DNA from: Dipteris shenzhenensis
Taxonomy: Eukaryota > Polypodiophyta > Polypodiopsida > Gleicheniales
DNA: 64,000 bases
Direction: 5' to 3' (one strand)
Assembly: GCA_047967505.1 (NCBI GenBank)
Contig: CM106538.1
Both the position numbers and the translations under genes were made by a program. Of the stretch, positions 1-11,917 are shown piece after piece; position 1 is the stretch's first letter; the number at the start of each line of letters is the position of its first letter. Below the pieces are notes generated by a model, which did no database searches, was not told the DNA's origin, and worked only from the letters and a program-made list of their open reading frames with translations.

Positions 1-46
1 TGTTTATGCACATGTGTGTGCGTGTTTGTGTGTGTGTGTGTATGTG
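1..46. repeat. TG-rich microsatellite
   Basis: Degenerate (TG)n tract directly before a LINE 3' fragment. It is the left flank of the first member of a head-to-tail LINE series. Confidence 0.85.
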
Positions 47-233
47 AGAATATTTCAGACTCTCCCTACGGCAATCTATCTATGATGCTTGCCATCAAGG
101 AGATCTTCCTCAGTCATGCCTGGAAATAGTTTTTCTTTGCTTTTGATTTCCTGTTGAGGCTCTCTGCTTTTTTGAGACCCTCATGTAAATTTTGCTGATA
201 ATATAATCATGGATTTACCAAAAAAAAAAAAAA
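47..233 (+). mobile_element. LINE-B 3'-end fragment with poly(A)
   Basis: A severely 5'-truncated LINE copy. It resembles the last ~190 bp of the better preserved LINE-B copies ending at 27234 and 39195: the coding tail, then a short 3' UTR ending in an ATTTACC/ATATTACC-like motif and an A tract at 220-233. It starts right after a TG tract and its tail runs into another TG/GA tract. It has no coding capacity. Confidence 0.7.
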
Positions 234-296
234 GGGGTGTGTGTATGTGAGAGAGAGAGAGAGAGAGAGTGTCTGTGTGGTGCTCGTGTGTGTGGC
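234..296. repeat. TG / GA microsatellite between two LINEs
   Basis: GGGGTGTGTG, then (GA)n, then TG-rich sequence. It joins the poly(A) tail of the preceding LINE fragment to the 5' side of the next LINE. Confidence 0.85.
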
Positions 297-307
297 GGTG
301 AGGAGCG

Positions 308-712
308 ATGGCGAGCTCAACCCCTCCCTCACCTGTCCCTGTACCTTGCCCGCAGCTTGCTACTGCTGCTGCACCTGCATCCGTACCGCATTTGTCAGCC
401 CCTGTACATCTTCCGTATGCACACGTTGTGTGGATAAAAATGAATAAATGTTTTTCACTTGTTGCATGATGATGTGTAGTTGGGGAGGCCTCTACATGTT
501 CCGAGATAGGAGTTTTCACAGGCTACTCGGGATGTTCACCTTTGTATTTTATGGGATATGATGCAGCCCGTGCCCTCTACTCTGGATCTTGATTTGGGAT
601 TTGCTCATCCGATGCGCATCAGGCTGCATTTTGCCTCTTTTCCTACAGCATGTTATCGGTGCCGGCAAGTTCGTCATTTTGCACGTGCCTGCCCTTCAAC
701 TTCCATGACCAT
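308..712 (+). pseudogene. LINE ORF1 remnant with CCHC zinc knuckle
   Basis: LINE ORF1 is a nucleic-acid-binding protein that coats the element RNA. Here an ATG at 308 opens a short Ser/Pro/Ala-rich stretch, broken by stops around 465. A second open frame from 558 contains a CCHC knuckle at about 650-695 (C-x2-C-x4-H-x4-C, starting CYRC). The order matches the preserved ORF1 at 24277-25468, where an RRM-like domain precedes the knuckle, but the sequence is divergent, so it is probably another subfamily. The frame continues straight into RT sequence, which marks a deletion or template-switch joint at about 705-715. Confidence 0.6.
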
Positions 713-3080
713 TCCTGCTCCACTGTTACAGCATGTTTCTCCTATTATTTCCACTACTCAAGCTTTGGAATTCGAGGAACCTTTTACTAAGAGGGAATTG
801 TCAGATGCAATCAAATCCTGTGGCAGATGGAAATCTTCAAGATGGGATGGCCTTACAGTTGAGTTTTTTCTAGAATATTGGCCTCTTTTGAAGCATACAT
901 TGCTGCATATGGTGAACGCTGCGTGGCAAAATCAGAAAATGCCAGACACATGGAAGAGAGGTCTTGTTAAACTCCTTCCAAAAAAGCAAATTTGTGAATC
1001 ATTGGCCGATTAGAGACCTATCACCCTTATGCCAGTCGTTTACAAACCTACTACCAAAATGATTGTCGATCCGCTGAAGGGGTTTTTAAATGATGGGTTG
1101 CATCCTGCGCAATATGGTTTTGTCCCGCGTAGGCATATCACAGACAACATTGCTAATGCCTATGTTGGAATTGAATATGCCACGCAGCAGGATGTTTTGT
1201 TATTGCAAGTTGATATTGCCAAAGCCTTTGATACTGTTAAGTGGGATTTTATTTCATCGACTATGCAGGCATTGGGATTTGGCACAAAAATGCAGCAAGT
1301 TATCACTTGGCTATATCAAGATAGTAAAGCTCCCTGCATACTTTCAGGGGATATTTCTACAACCTGGACTCTGCTTGTTCTATTAGGCAAGGATGTCCCC
1401 TAAGTGCTTTACTTTTTGCCATAGCGACTCATCCAATGCTTCAATATCTGGACCACCTTTTGGACACTGACCAGTTGCACGGTTTGGAGATTCCTGGCAG
1501 TCGTAGCATGATCGCTCAAGCATATGCTGATGATTCTTTCTTTACCCCAAAAAATAAAGTGTTGCCGTTGCATGCTCATGAATGGCACAGTCTTTTGTGG
1601 CCTGGGGAAATTGTTCCCGCTTCTCAATTGATTCGACATCTTGGCTATCCTCTAGGTTGGGGACTCACCCGTTCTCAACAAACTGATTCGATGCTCACAA
1701 AGTTGAGGGCAAAACTTGAATATTGGAAGCTTGCAACTTGGCCATTACATGTTCATTTGCGAACCACACAATCCATTTTGATAGCATACATACAATTTTA
1801 TCTGCCTCTCATTATGTTCACTAAGGCAGATCTGGTTTCCTTTATGTCAGCTATCATGGAAATTTTCTGGTGTTCAAAAAATGGCAAGAAAAGTCTCAAA
1901 TTACTCTCTATGCATTTACTTGCTCACAGAGGGAAAATGATGTTGCAATTTATGCAAGGAGATCAGCCTTGGGCTTTTATGATCCGCTCTCTTTTATTAC
2001 ATATTCATTACTTATGCCTTTGGGCATTGGCAGCCTACTCAGTGGGATTTCCTATTTGGCTCTGTCCAAGGCAAGATCAGAGGCTGCCCTTTTGTCTCTC
2101 GCCTGCTTCTTGATTGGAAACATATTTTATCCCACTTGGAATGGAATGGCCGAGATTATTCGTCGGGAAATTCTTTGAGGGCTAAGAACATTTATTAGTC
2201 TAAAGTATTCCACCCTTCTTTGGCCATACAAGAACCCAGACGTTCTTATTTTCTATGTTTCAAAGGCATTTCTTCTGTGGCGGATGTACTTCAGGATGAT
2301 GGCACTCTTTTATCCTTTTCTATGGCTGCTAGCAAATACGGTTTGGGAGCTCATTATCGTCCTTTATGACATAGGATTTCAGCAATTCTTCAACCGTTCT
2401 TGCCGGTACCTCGTTTGGAACTTCAGAATAGGCTTGAGGATTGGATTTTACATTCTTCTTCCTCTTCAGCCCGTCCTTTGAAGCTCTCGCATATCACAGT
2501 GTCATCTCTATATAAAGTGTTATTATTTCCTCCTTGGAATTCTGACAAAGCAAATACTATTTGGCATATGGATCGCCCACTAAAGTGGTGGAGAAAACGA
2601 TTGCGTCTCCTTTGGCATTATAAAGTCCCTCTTCGGCAACAGCTTTTCCTTTGGCGAGTCCTGCTTGGCATTTTTCCATTTGGCCAGTTACTCGCACGTA
2701 GACATATTGCTCCGGCTATTTGCCACAGATGCCTACACTCTACTGAATCTATGCTTTACATCTTTTGGTTCTGTCCACACACTTGTGACTTCATCACTCT
2801 CATCTGATAGAGACTTCGAGCGAGATTTCCTACTGTTACTTTTGGCAGGTTTTTCTGGTTGTTTGGTTTTCATCCAACTAGAAAAGGTTTTGACTTATTT
2901 TTTGTATGGGTACGCTACTGGGCACTATGGACTTTATGGATGGACAGAAATCATAGAGATCCCCTATTTTCATCTTTTGTTTTTTTCAAACGATCTCTGC
3001 AGCAATCATTCTATGATTGCGTTCAGAATCGTTTGATTGATCAGGATGTATATACAGCTTATACTGAGATCTTCAGTTGA
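713..3080 (+). pseudogene. LINE-A ORF2 remnant: reverse transcriptase and C-terminal zinc finger
   Basis: Remnant of the RT that carries out target-primed reverse transcription. RT begins near 715 (EFEEPFTKREL), with KAFDTV near 1215 and the catalytic YADD at about 1522-1533 (AYADDSFF). The C-terminal zf-RVT-like cysteine motif (CHRC...) lies near 2721-2790. Lesions: Trp to stop at 1012-1014; a frameshift near 1403-1436; a missing segment of about 35 codons just after the YADD block compared with 31105-31250; and several later frameshifts. No endonuclease is present. It cannot encode a working protein. Confidence 0.8.
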
Positions 3081-3167
3081 GTAGTAGTTACTCCATTTTC
3101 AAAGTAACTATGAATGTAATTATTTTACAGCAATAAAAGATTTCTTCCCACAAAAAAAAAAAAAAAA

Positions 3168-5139
3168 GTGTATGTATGTCTTTGAATCAATTTGTAAGTA
3201 TATGTATGTGAGTATGCGTGACAGTTTACAGTGTATGTGTGCCTAGTACTGTTGTATGGCATGGATACTATATAAAGCTCACTTACCAAAGTCTCCTCTT
3301 TGAAAGTGGGTTCGAGAATCCATAGATTTTAAAGCTTATACTTGATTGCACTTAACAAAGCACTTGCACATAAGTTGCAGCAAAATCCTAGGATTATGCT
3401 TGATGACCCACCATGTTTTTCCTTCAAGAGGAAATGAATGAAGACCAATGCTCCTCATAACAAAACCATGCCTGTAATGAAGAGGTGTCAATCAAAGGAA
3501 TTGGTGTATTTATTATGAAAAATCTACGCAGGAGAAGAACCATGACACATGAAATCAAGTAAGACCTTCCGGCAGAAATTTCTTCTATCTCTTTAATATG
3601 AAAAGTGAGGAAGTAGCAATGATATCAATGAATCACTTGATAAGAATTTCACGCCTACAGAAATCAACCTCATAACCACAGCCTAGAAAGCTATAATGCA
3701 TCGAGGAATACTTAAAGTGCAACATAGGATCCATGCCTCACATTGACGAGTCATTGATAATCTTTTGGAAAGCAAAGAAAAGTTTCCCCACGCTGTACAG
3801 CTGAAATTCCATTAATCACCGTGCAACAACTCTTTTAATTATTTTATCCATGGACTGTTGTTACACATTGGAACAAGGTTCCATAGATGAACCAAGGTGA
3901 GCTTTTACTGACAATCAGCACCAAGGATGGCAGTGCCCCAATTTCAGTACTATCAACACTTTACTCCAGATGTCATCCCTACTGCAAAATTAAGCACTGT
4001 ATGTCCTTTCTGACCTGCCTCCAGTGTTTTTGTTACAGGGGTCTGGACTCTGTACCCACCAGGGACACACCCCAAGTGATAAAAGATCTCTTCAAAAATT
4101 GGGGAATCAGATCTCATGGGAACTGAGATAGACTCAGATGTAGAAGACATTTTCCTGGATGTCATTTCTAAATCCCAACATGACCCAAACAGGATTGTCA
4201 GATGAAAATATCCCTATTCTTTAAGGGTTTATTTTTCTAATTAAAAATATATATATCTAAATGAATCCCCGAACATGCCCAAACTCACCCTCTAATACAA
4301 AACAATTATTGCAGTTTCAACCTCATGACTCACCCACAAGATTGAAAACATAACCTGCATCACGTACTAGCTACCATATCATCCCCACAACACCAACAAT
4401 GGGTGTACACATGGTATAAACATATTTTTACACATATACACATACCCACACGTCCACACTCAAATGAGCATCTCTTTATACTACATCTTTATTCTGAGTT
4501 TCTGTAAGGACAAATAGAGCTGAAAGGTAGACCAAGCCATGCTAGCTACTACAGGACAGGCTAATCAAACAGAAGTCCATATTCTATTCATCCAAGCTAC
4601 AGCTACCTCAGCAATTCATTTTAGTTGTCCCAAACAAGCCTTTTTTAACAAAAATTATTTGCACAATTAGCTGATAGGGACACAAATTGCCAGAAATAGA
4701 AAGAATTTATCATAATATCAGCAGGCAGCAAGCCCAAAATAATAACTAGAGCGATCCTTGAGAAACCTTGAAATGGATCCCTTCCTTATGTGGACCCTAG
4801 GCCTGCTAAGGAGGTATTGTCCCTTTCTCCTTGCCTTGAGAATCCCACCAATACAAGGGATTGTTAGCTTACAAAAAATCACCTAGTTAGAACTTATATC
4901 AAAGCTTCTAGACATGGCCATATCTTGCCCTGGAAAGAGGAAGACTCCATCCTTCTTTTCTATGCTTTATGTTGCGATGTCAATTAAACAAATGGTGTTA
5001 TTACAGTGCAACTGTAATAACACTACACCATAGCATTCTGCTATGTTTGCTCAGACATTCCCCTCTATATTGGGTGCATTGGGCCCTCATATAACTCTTG
5101 TTGCCAACCATAGCCTAGATGTTCTCAGGTATGAACCCA
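3168..5139. other. No gene recognised
   Basis: About 2 kb with only short open frames and no motif I can assign. It begins with degenerate TG/TATG sequence after the LINE tail. It contains a short strong inverted repeat at 4992-5032, listed separately. Confidence 0.6.
4992..5032. repeat. Short inverted repeat (hairpin)
   Basis: Perfect 13-bp arms GTGTTATTACAGT and ACTGTAATAACAC around a 3-base loop (4995-5023), weakly extended by ATGGTG/CACCAT outside. I see no target duplication, so it may be a chance palindrome or a small foldback relic. Confidence 0.5.
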
Positions 5140-5144
5140 CCATC

Positions 5145-5433
5145 TGTTGGTAAACTGAAAAGAAAGAGTAGAGTGGACACAAACTCAGAATACTTGCATT
5201 ATGGAATGAAGAAGAGTGAGGTCCTTATGTAGGCACCTCATACATGCTCACTGACATCACTGATGACTTCAGAGCTCCACAATCATCTCCTTAATCTGCT
5301 CCTACATTCTCTCAATCATCCTATGTGACTTTCCACCACCTAACTATGCTTATGGGCACCTAACTGTTGCCTCTAGCACTCACACATAGAAACCAAGGTG
5401 TGCCTGAGGCATACACCTTGAGATATCCCATCA
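5145..5433 (-). repeat. TR-GAG1 3' LTR
   Basis: Plus-strand ends are TGTTGG...CCCATCA. Direct repeat of 14180-14467, with a few substitutions and one extra base. Confidence 0.88.
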
Positions 5434-5447
5434 AACCCCCCCTCAAG
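5434..5447 (-). promoter_or_regulatory. TR-GAG1 polypurine tract
   Basis: On the minus strand a purine run (CTTGAGGGGGGGTT) directly precedes the 3' LTR. This is the expected position for the plus-strand DNA primer. Confidence 0.75.
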
Positions 5448-5756
5448 GGAATGCCTCAGGCTATGTCAAGGATACAGCTAGCACAAGGTGTCTCATGCCA
5501 TCTCATGGTGGTCATGGATCTATCAATGGCTAGGATCTCAAGCTAGCAAGGGTTCCCATGGGTGTAAGGTAAACAAAAAGGGATACAAAAAGACCTTCCA
5601 ATGGTTATCTCCCCTGCATGTACATGCACACAATGTCTGCAGCAGGTACCATGGAGCAAAACATACACATGGCCTACATCATAAGGTGACCAGAGGTGTT
5701 TACAAAACACACAAAACACAATAGTTTATTTCATTCATTTTGGAGGACTATCCAGG

Positions 5757-6277
5757 TGACACGTCCCAGCACTCCTGAAACCCCTGATCTGCAAAATAAC
5801 CACACACAACATCAGAACTGAGCAGGCTGCTCACCACCCAACCGTGACATCTACGGGATGTGATCCCGAATCAGAAGATGTCCCCCCGAGCCACGAGCTG
5901 AGCTACTGGTACGAACTCCCAATCAGATCCAAACCAGCCTGGTGTCCCATACCACCAGGTGGCGCTGTGAAGCCCTGGATCTGCCACTGGGCCTTGGGCT
6001 ACGCTAAGATGCAGGCGCGCGTCCGCGACACAATCCAGGATCAGACCTAGCACCTGGGAACGAGACTTGCTCCCAACTGCTCACTGAGAACTGAACCCCC
6101 TGGGCCTCTTTTATAGACTCGGGCCCCGGCGCCAAAAATAGCGAAGACCTATAAATAGTTCGTACCCTTGCCACTCAACCCGAGAATCAAGCCTGCCTAG
6201 CTCTAAGCCTCCCCAGGCTAACCTGAGCTAGTTCTGTGTACCTAGTACACGTCAGATACCGATCCGTGCACATGACA
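5757..6277 (-). repeat. Gypsy1 3' LTR
   Basis: 521 bp, plus-strand ends TGACACG...CATGACA. Same length as the 5' LTR, and no difference was noticed on direct reading. Confidence 0.95.
6108..6115 (-). promoter_or_regulatory. TATA box in Gypsy1 3' LTR
   Basis: TATAAAAG on the minus strand, inside the LTR in the element's own orientation. The matching copy in the 5' LTR is at 12269-12276 and would drive element transcription. Confidence 0.6.
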
Positions 6278-6292
6278 TACTCCCCCTCCTCT
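6278..6292 (-). promoter_or_regulatory. Gypsy1 polypurine tract
   Basis: Minus-strand purine run AGAGGAGGGGGAGTA directly upstream of the 3' LTR. Confidence 0.8.
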
Positions 6293-9200
6293 AAGAACTC
6301 ACTCCTGAGTTCGCTAAGAAATCGGGAAATGTTCTTTGGAGGTTTTGGAATGTCTCCCATGTTGCATCCTCCTCAACACGATCCTTCCACTTAATCTTGT
6401 ATTCCGTGATAGTACGATTTCGAATCTGTCTTTCACGGAATTCAAGAATAGATTCAGGTTCGTGAGGAATAAAAGTTAAATCTGTAACTTCTATAATCTC
6501 ATGAGGAGAAACAATTTGATCATCTGCACCCAATACTTCTTTCAATCTACTGACATGAAAGACTGGATGTACCTTAACATCAGGAGGCAATTCTAGTCGA
6601 TATGCAACTGGTCCAATTCTTTTAATGACCTTGAATGGGCCACAGTATCTGGGGGATAATTTCGGAACCAAACCAGTACTTAGGCTCTTGGATTCCTTAG
6701 GAATTCTCAAATATACCATCGTTCCTTCAGAGAACTCTCTAGGTGAACGATGTCTATTAGCATAAAATCTGTCCCGATCTTGGGCACTTCTAATAGACTC
6801 CTTGGCAAACTGCAACATTTCCTGCATGTCTTGCAAGAAATTCTTAGCAGCATCATTTTGAATCCCTTGTAATCCTACCATAACTGGTGACTTAGGTTGA
6901 AACCCGTACATAAGCATAAAAGGACTATAACCTGTACTAGAATGCTTTGCACTGTTGTAAGCAAATTCAATCATGGGAAGATAATCTTCCCACGAAGACT
7001 GTCTCTTAGATACATATGCCCGAAGCATGTCCTCAACCAACTGGTTGACCTTTTCTGTACTTCCATCAGATTGTGCATGATCCGAGGAACTCATACTTAG
7101 AGTAGTTTCTAACTTCTCAAATACAAGTGTCCAAAAGTTACTTGTAAACTTTGAGTCCCTGTCACTGACTATGTCAGATGGCAAACCATACAGCTTGAAC
7201 AAGTGGTCCACAAACTCGTGAGCCAGCTGAACAGCTGAAATAGTTGTTCTTGTAGGTAAGAATCTAGCCATTTTTGTCAAACGGTCGACTATGACCCAAA
7301 TAGAGTCATGACCCTTGCGCGTACGAGGCAAACCAGTAATAAAATCCATGGAAATACTTTCCCACTTATTACCAGGAATCTGTAATGGCTGTAATAAGCC
7401 CGCGCTCCTAAGGCGTTCAGCCTTAGTAACCTGACAAACTCGGCAACCTACCACATAGTTCTCTACAAATGCACGCATCTTAGGCCAATAAAAGGTATGC
7501 TTCACAAGAGACAGAGTCCTATGTATACCTGGATGTCCCGCACTAGGAGCATCATGACACTCCCAGAGAAGCTTGGATTTTAGGTCCAGAACATCAGGTA
7601 CACAAATCTTTTCATTCCGGAACAGCAAGCCGTTCCTAATCATCCACTGACCTCCCGCCGCCTGTATCCTAGGTGGCACAATCCCTGAGTCCTGGTCAAC
7701 TATAGAGCTCCCATCCTGGACTCTCTGCCAATAAGAACTGAAATGACTATCAGTTGCGTATGGCCCTCTCAAGGATTGAAATAGGTCTGAGGATATTTCC
7801 GTAAATGACAAAGCATTTACAAACTTAACTCGACTTAAGGCATCGGCCACACTATTCAACGAACCCTTACGATAACGTATTTCGAAATCAAAATCCTGCA
7901 TTAGCTCTGCCCATCTAGCTTTCCTTCCTCTCAATTCTGAGCCATCACACACATACTTGATTGACTGGTGATCAGTCAATACAAGGAACTTTGAACCATA
8001 CAAGTAGTGTCTCCAAACCTTGAGAGCATACACTACCGCATAAAGTTCCTTCTCCAGTGTGGGCCAACGATACTGGGTGTCGTCTAGCTTCTTACTCTCA
8101 AAAGCTACAGGTCTGCCCTCTTGGAATAGAGCTGCCCCAATCGCATAATCACTCGCATCGGCCTCTAAAACATAAGGCCGGGTAGGATCGGGTAATGCAA
8201 GAACGGGTGCTTCCTTGATAGATAACTTCAAGGTTTCAAAAGCCTTGTTCATTGCATCATTCCAAGGGATCGGTTGAGTAGACCTGCGTCCGCGACCTTT
8301 CAATATGTTGGTCAATGGTACCGTGATTTGTGAATAATCACGGACCGACTTCCGAAGAAATACCGTAAATCCTAGGAAAGAACGAAGTTGTTTCACAGTC
8401 TGAGGTATAGGCCAATCTAAAACCTTCTGGATACGATCCAGATCAATGCTAATGCCTTCAGAAGAAATCTTGTGTCCTAAGTAAATGATCTCCTTCATAA
8501 AGAAGTCACATTTACTCATCTTGGCATAAAGCTTATGCTGTCTTAGAACAAATAAGACAACCCGGAGGTATCCTATATGATCCTCAAGCGTTTTACTATA
8601 TACCAAGATATCATCTAAGAACACGACAACAAATTTGCCCAGATAATCTCTGAACAAATCGTTCATCATCTGCTGAAAAGTAGCAGGAGCATTGGTCAAA
8701 CCAAAAGGTAATACGAGGAACTCGTAATGACCATACCTAGTCCGGAATGCGGTCCTATCGATGTGTTTAGCATAGATACGGATTTGGTGATAACCCGTAC
8801 GCAAATCAATCTTAGTGAAATACTTCGCTCCGGCCAAACGGTCTATTAAATCATCAGAACGAGGTAAAGGATAGCGGTTCTTAATTGTAACTTTATTAAG
8901 TCGTTTATAATCTATACACATCCTCCAGGAAGAATCCTTTTTCTTTCTCAAGAGGACAGGTGCACCCCAAGGAGATTTACTTGGGCGGATATAGCCCATA
9001 TTCAGGTAATCCTCAAGCTGGATAGCTAACTCATCCTCCTCTACCTGGCTCATCCTATATGGTGGTACACTGATAGGTTGAGCCCCTGGGACTAAGTCTA
9101 TGCGATGATCTACTGCCCTTTCTGGAGGTAAACCTTCCGGCAGTTGAGCTGGGAATACGTCCTTAAAATTATCTAACAACGTTCTCAATTCTCGGTGTTC

Positions 9201-10871
9201 AAACACACTTAATTCATTTTTGTTAATTACCGAAACAATAAATGAAGAGAGTGGAATCAAAACACACTGATAGACATCATAATGAGAAGTGTTTAATATA
9301 TTCCGAAGCTGCATCGCAGATACAATAGGCCCCTGAGAAGGGATAATCTTATCACACTGAATACAAAATTGGGTGCCTTTGTCTTCAAAAGAAAGGGTAT
9401 GCTCCGTCCATCCGATCTGGATATTGTGGGTTTTAAACCACTCTATCCCGATCAACAAGTCTACATGCTCTAGATGCATAACGTAACATGTGAGAGCTCC
9501 TGTGTAGGCTTGAATCCGGATGGGAAGCGCTTCAACCTTGCGATCCCAAAACTGCTTCCCGGCTGGAAGCTGCACCTCGTAGGTGTGGTCGCTAGGTACT
9601 GTGGACAGCCCCATCTTCTGCACAAATTTGTAATTAACAAAATTGTGAGAGCTGCCCGGATCAAAGAGAATGTGAACCCGTTGGTCCCTAACTTCTCCAT
9701 AAACTCGGAAAAGATCATGGGAACCAAATAACGAAGTATTAAAGGTACAATTACAAGAAAGGGGGCAGGTAATGACATTTACTGAAATACCTGTCATCGT
9801 AACCTGGTTGGCTCCCTTGGCTGCGGTACGCTGACCTGCCTGGAGCTTCGGTCCTAGCACCAATTTCTGGTTCTTCCGCTTAGGACACTCATTCTTCGTG
9901 TGGCCCCGCTCCTCGCAATAAAAACACCGGCCCTCTTTCTTGAGCTGTAGAGTGCGAAGGAAACGGGCCTTACCATTCTTCGCAGGAGTTAAGCTTTTCT
10001 TGGAGGCGTTGTCCGTAGACTTCGTCTCCCCAATACCAGTCGCATGCTGAAAGAACTTGCGTTTGTTCTTTCCGCTGGTCTCGGTAACTGTGGTTGTTTT
10101 AATACCGGCCATGGTATCATCATATATGCGTGCATATGTCATGGCCTCCTGTAATGTTGTGCACTTGTTATTCTTAATCTGTAACTTATAGGAGTCTGGC
10201 AAACCATCCACGAAAAAACCTAACAAGGTTACAGGATCCATTTTGGTGGCCCTGGTTTGCAGATCCCTAAATCTCTGAAGATACACTTCAAAAGTTAAAT
10301 TCAACTTTGACATATCGAGGGCTTTGAGCTTGCCGACGATATCATAATCATCTTCCTTCTTCAGGAACTCCTTCCTGAAGATACCCTCAAATTCTGTCCA
10401 AGTGTCAGGCTTAGGCTGGAGTTCTTTCCACCAAAGCAAGGCTTTACCTGACATAAACCCTGCTGCTAGCTGAATCTTTTTCTCGTCTGGATAGGGGTGA
10501 AATTGGAAGTGAACTTGCCACTTGTGCAGCCAAGTGTCAACCACCTCCTTTGTTCTTGACTTCTGGTCACCTGGAAAGGGATCCGGAGTGATATTCGGGC
10601 CTAGCACGGAGGCCATGGCATCCACATGCGTGAGTGCCTGAACCGTGCTAGCCAGAAGAGTCAAGGTAGCTTGTATCCCTTGGAGTTGCTGTGTCAACCC
10701 CGATTGATTAGCGTTGACCTGCTCAAATTTACCATCTAGAGCAGTCGTGAACTAACTGAAGGCTTTCTTAGTGATCAAGTCGTCATAGAGACCCTGATCA
10801 TCCTCCCCCACAGGAGTGTAATCTAATTCCTGCTCTCCCATAGTGAACTCGGGATTCGGAGCATCAGACAT
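6291..10871 (-). CDS. Gypsy1 gag-pol polyprotein (chromovirus), one in-frame UAG
   Basis: Encodes all proteins for Ty3/gypsy replication in one frame of about 1,526 codons. From the ATG at 10871 the order is: gag about 100-250; CCHC knuckle 316-329 (CFYCEERGHTKNEC); protease near 404 (DPG, where D-S/T-G is usual); RT about 625-815 with the LDDI active site near 752; RNase H about 898-1015; integrase with H2C2 zinc finger about 1110-1146 and D-D-E residues near 1176, 1238 and 1273; and a chromodomain-like tail from about 1472. Codon 40 is UAG (10754-10752), the only stop seen; downstream of it the frame is open for 1,486 codons. The ATG was chosen because the frame continues unbroken up to it and it opens a plausible acidic N-terminus. 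The unusual DPG could weaken the protease. Confidence 0.93.
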
Positions 10872-11417
10872 GGCTGAATACTAACTCGATTACAGGCTGA
10901 GAGAAATAAATAACTGAAACGGAGCACGGAGGGAGATGGAGTAGAAGAAAACCGTCCCAGATAAATCTGACAGAAAGGATGCTGAAATCTGGAAGACCAC
11001 GAACCCTGTTGCCTCCCCGAATCTGCAACCGGATGCGCAGTCAATGGTGGAGGCTGTACGGACTGCTGACGTGGCCTGTACGGCTGCTGACGCAGTCCGT
11101 ACGGTGGCTGTAGGTGCAGGCGCAGCTGCTGTACGGAGCAGCAGCAGGTACCGAAGGTGACAGTACAGTCCGTACAGGCTGTACGGCTGTAGCTGCAGCT
11201 GTACGGGCTGGTACGGGAGCCTTGGGAGCAGCGCTGGGCTGACGCAGGCAGGGGCTGCAGCAGAGGAGCTGGTCGAAGCTGAAGGGCGAGGCGGGCTGGC
11301 TCAGATCTCAAGGTAAGATCTCGAAACTGGGGCTGCTTGTGGGTTGCCTAGCTCCCAGCCCCCACCTATATAGGGTGCAGGGCGGCCTAATTTGGAAGCT
11401 AGGCTTCCAAAGAAGGC

Positions 11418-11508
11418 TGAGCCCCTCCAGCTTTGGAGGGGTGCTTTTACGAAAAAAGCACCTGAGCCCCTCCAACTTTGGAGGGGTGCTTTTTCGCAAA
11501 AAAGCACC
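11418..11508. repeat. Two tandem ~45-bp units, each with two stem-loops
   Basis: Each unit has CCCCTCCA/TTGGAGGGG arms around a short loop, then GGTGCTTTT/AAAAAGCACC arms. The units differ at only a few positions. The element leader RNA would fold into four consecutive hairpins here. Confidence 0.75.
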
Positions 11509-11902
11509 TTCCCCCTGCCCTTCTTCCTGCGCAGGCTGCACGCAGCCCTAGGCAGGCTGTTCGCAGCCTGTTGCGCAGGCTGTGGTCAGCCTGTTGCGCA
11601 GGCTGTCCTACCCCTACAGCCTCGCCTCTTCTACTCCCCGCATACTCTACTCCTAGGCTGTCAATTTCCTGCCCTACGCTCCTTCCTTTCTGCTCTCCTT
11701 CTCCTCCCTCAGACTTCTCTCTGTAGCCTTCAGAATTTTCGATTCTATTTCACTCCTCTTCTTCTTCCTTTTCCAGATATTTCCTCACCCCTTCTACCCC
11801 AGGTAGACAGCAAATACGCAGCAGGAAATCTCGAATTTTAGGGCATACCTGGAAGAGAAATCCGTCAAATTTCTCGCATCAGAAGTTCCTACCTCAGGAG
11901 TT

Positions 11903-11915
11903 GGCTCTGATACCA
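11903..11915 (-). promoter_or_regulatory. Gypsy1 primer-binding site, initiator tRNA-Met type
   Basis: Minus-strand TGGTATCAGAGCC begins two bases inside the 5' LTR edge. This is the standard plant initiator tRNA-Met primer-binding site and fixes the element's orientation. Confidence 0.9.
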
Positions 11916-11917
11916 AC

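Larger units (their letters stand above)
297..3167 (+). mobile_element. LINE-A1, L1-like non-LTR retrotransposon, internally deleted
   Basis: A decayed non-LTR retrotransposon. It holds a piece of ORF1 with a CCHC knuckle, joined directly to the reverse transcriptase part of ORF2; the whole AP-endonuclease domain is missing. The coding part ends at 3080, followed by a ~70-bp 3' UTR and an A tract (3152-3167) that runs into GTGTATGTATG. The 5' boundary at about 297 is where TG-rich sequence gives way to unique sequence. Confidence 0.85.
10872..11917 (-). promoter_or_regulatory. Gypsy1 leader with CCGTAC cluster and hairpins
   Basis: About 1 kb between the 5' LTR and gag. The sense strand carries at least seven CCGTAC motifs in 11050-11220. 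11418-11508 holds two tandem hairpin units, and 11528-11610 holds imperfect CAGGCTG/CAGCCTG repeats. A minus-strand CTATATAGG TATA-like box lies at about 11366-11374. Open frames here read through low-complexity sequence and are not convincing genes. Confidence 0.7.

Noticed and set aside
5844-6053. 60-68 codon frames repeated at 12005-12214
   Set aside because: They lie inside the Gypsy1 LTRs and are repeated only because the LTR is; no protein similarity.
10823-11311. 162-codon minus-strand frame in the Gypsy1 leader
   Set aside because: Low-complexity Arg/Ser/Pro/Cys translation of the CCGTAC/CTG-rich leader; the gag-pol start at 10871 is in another frame.
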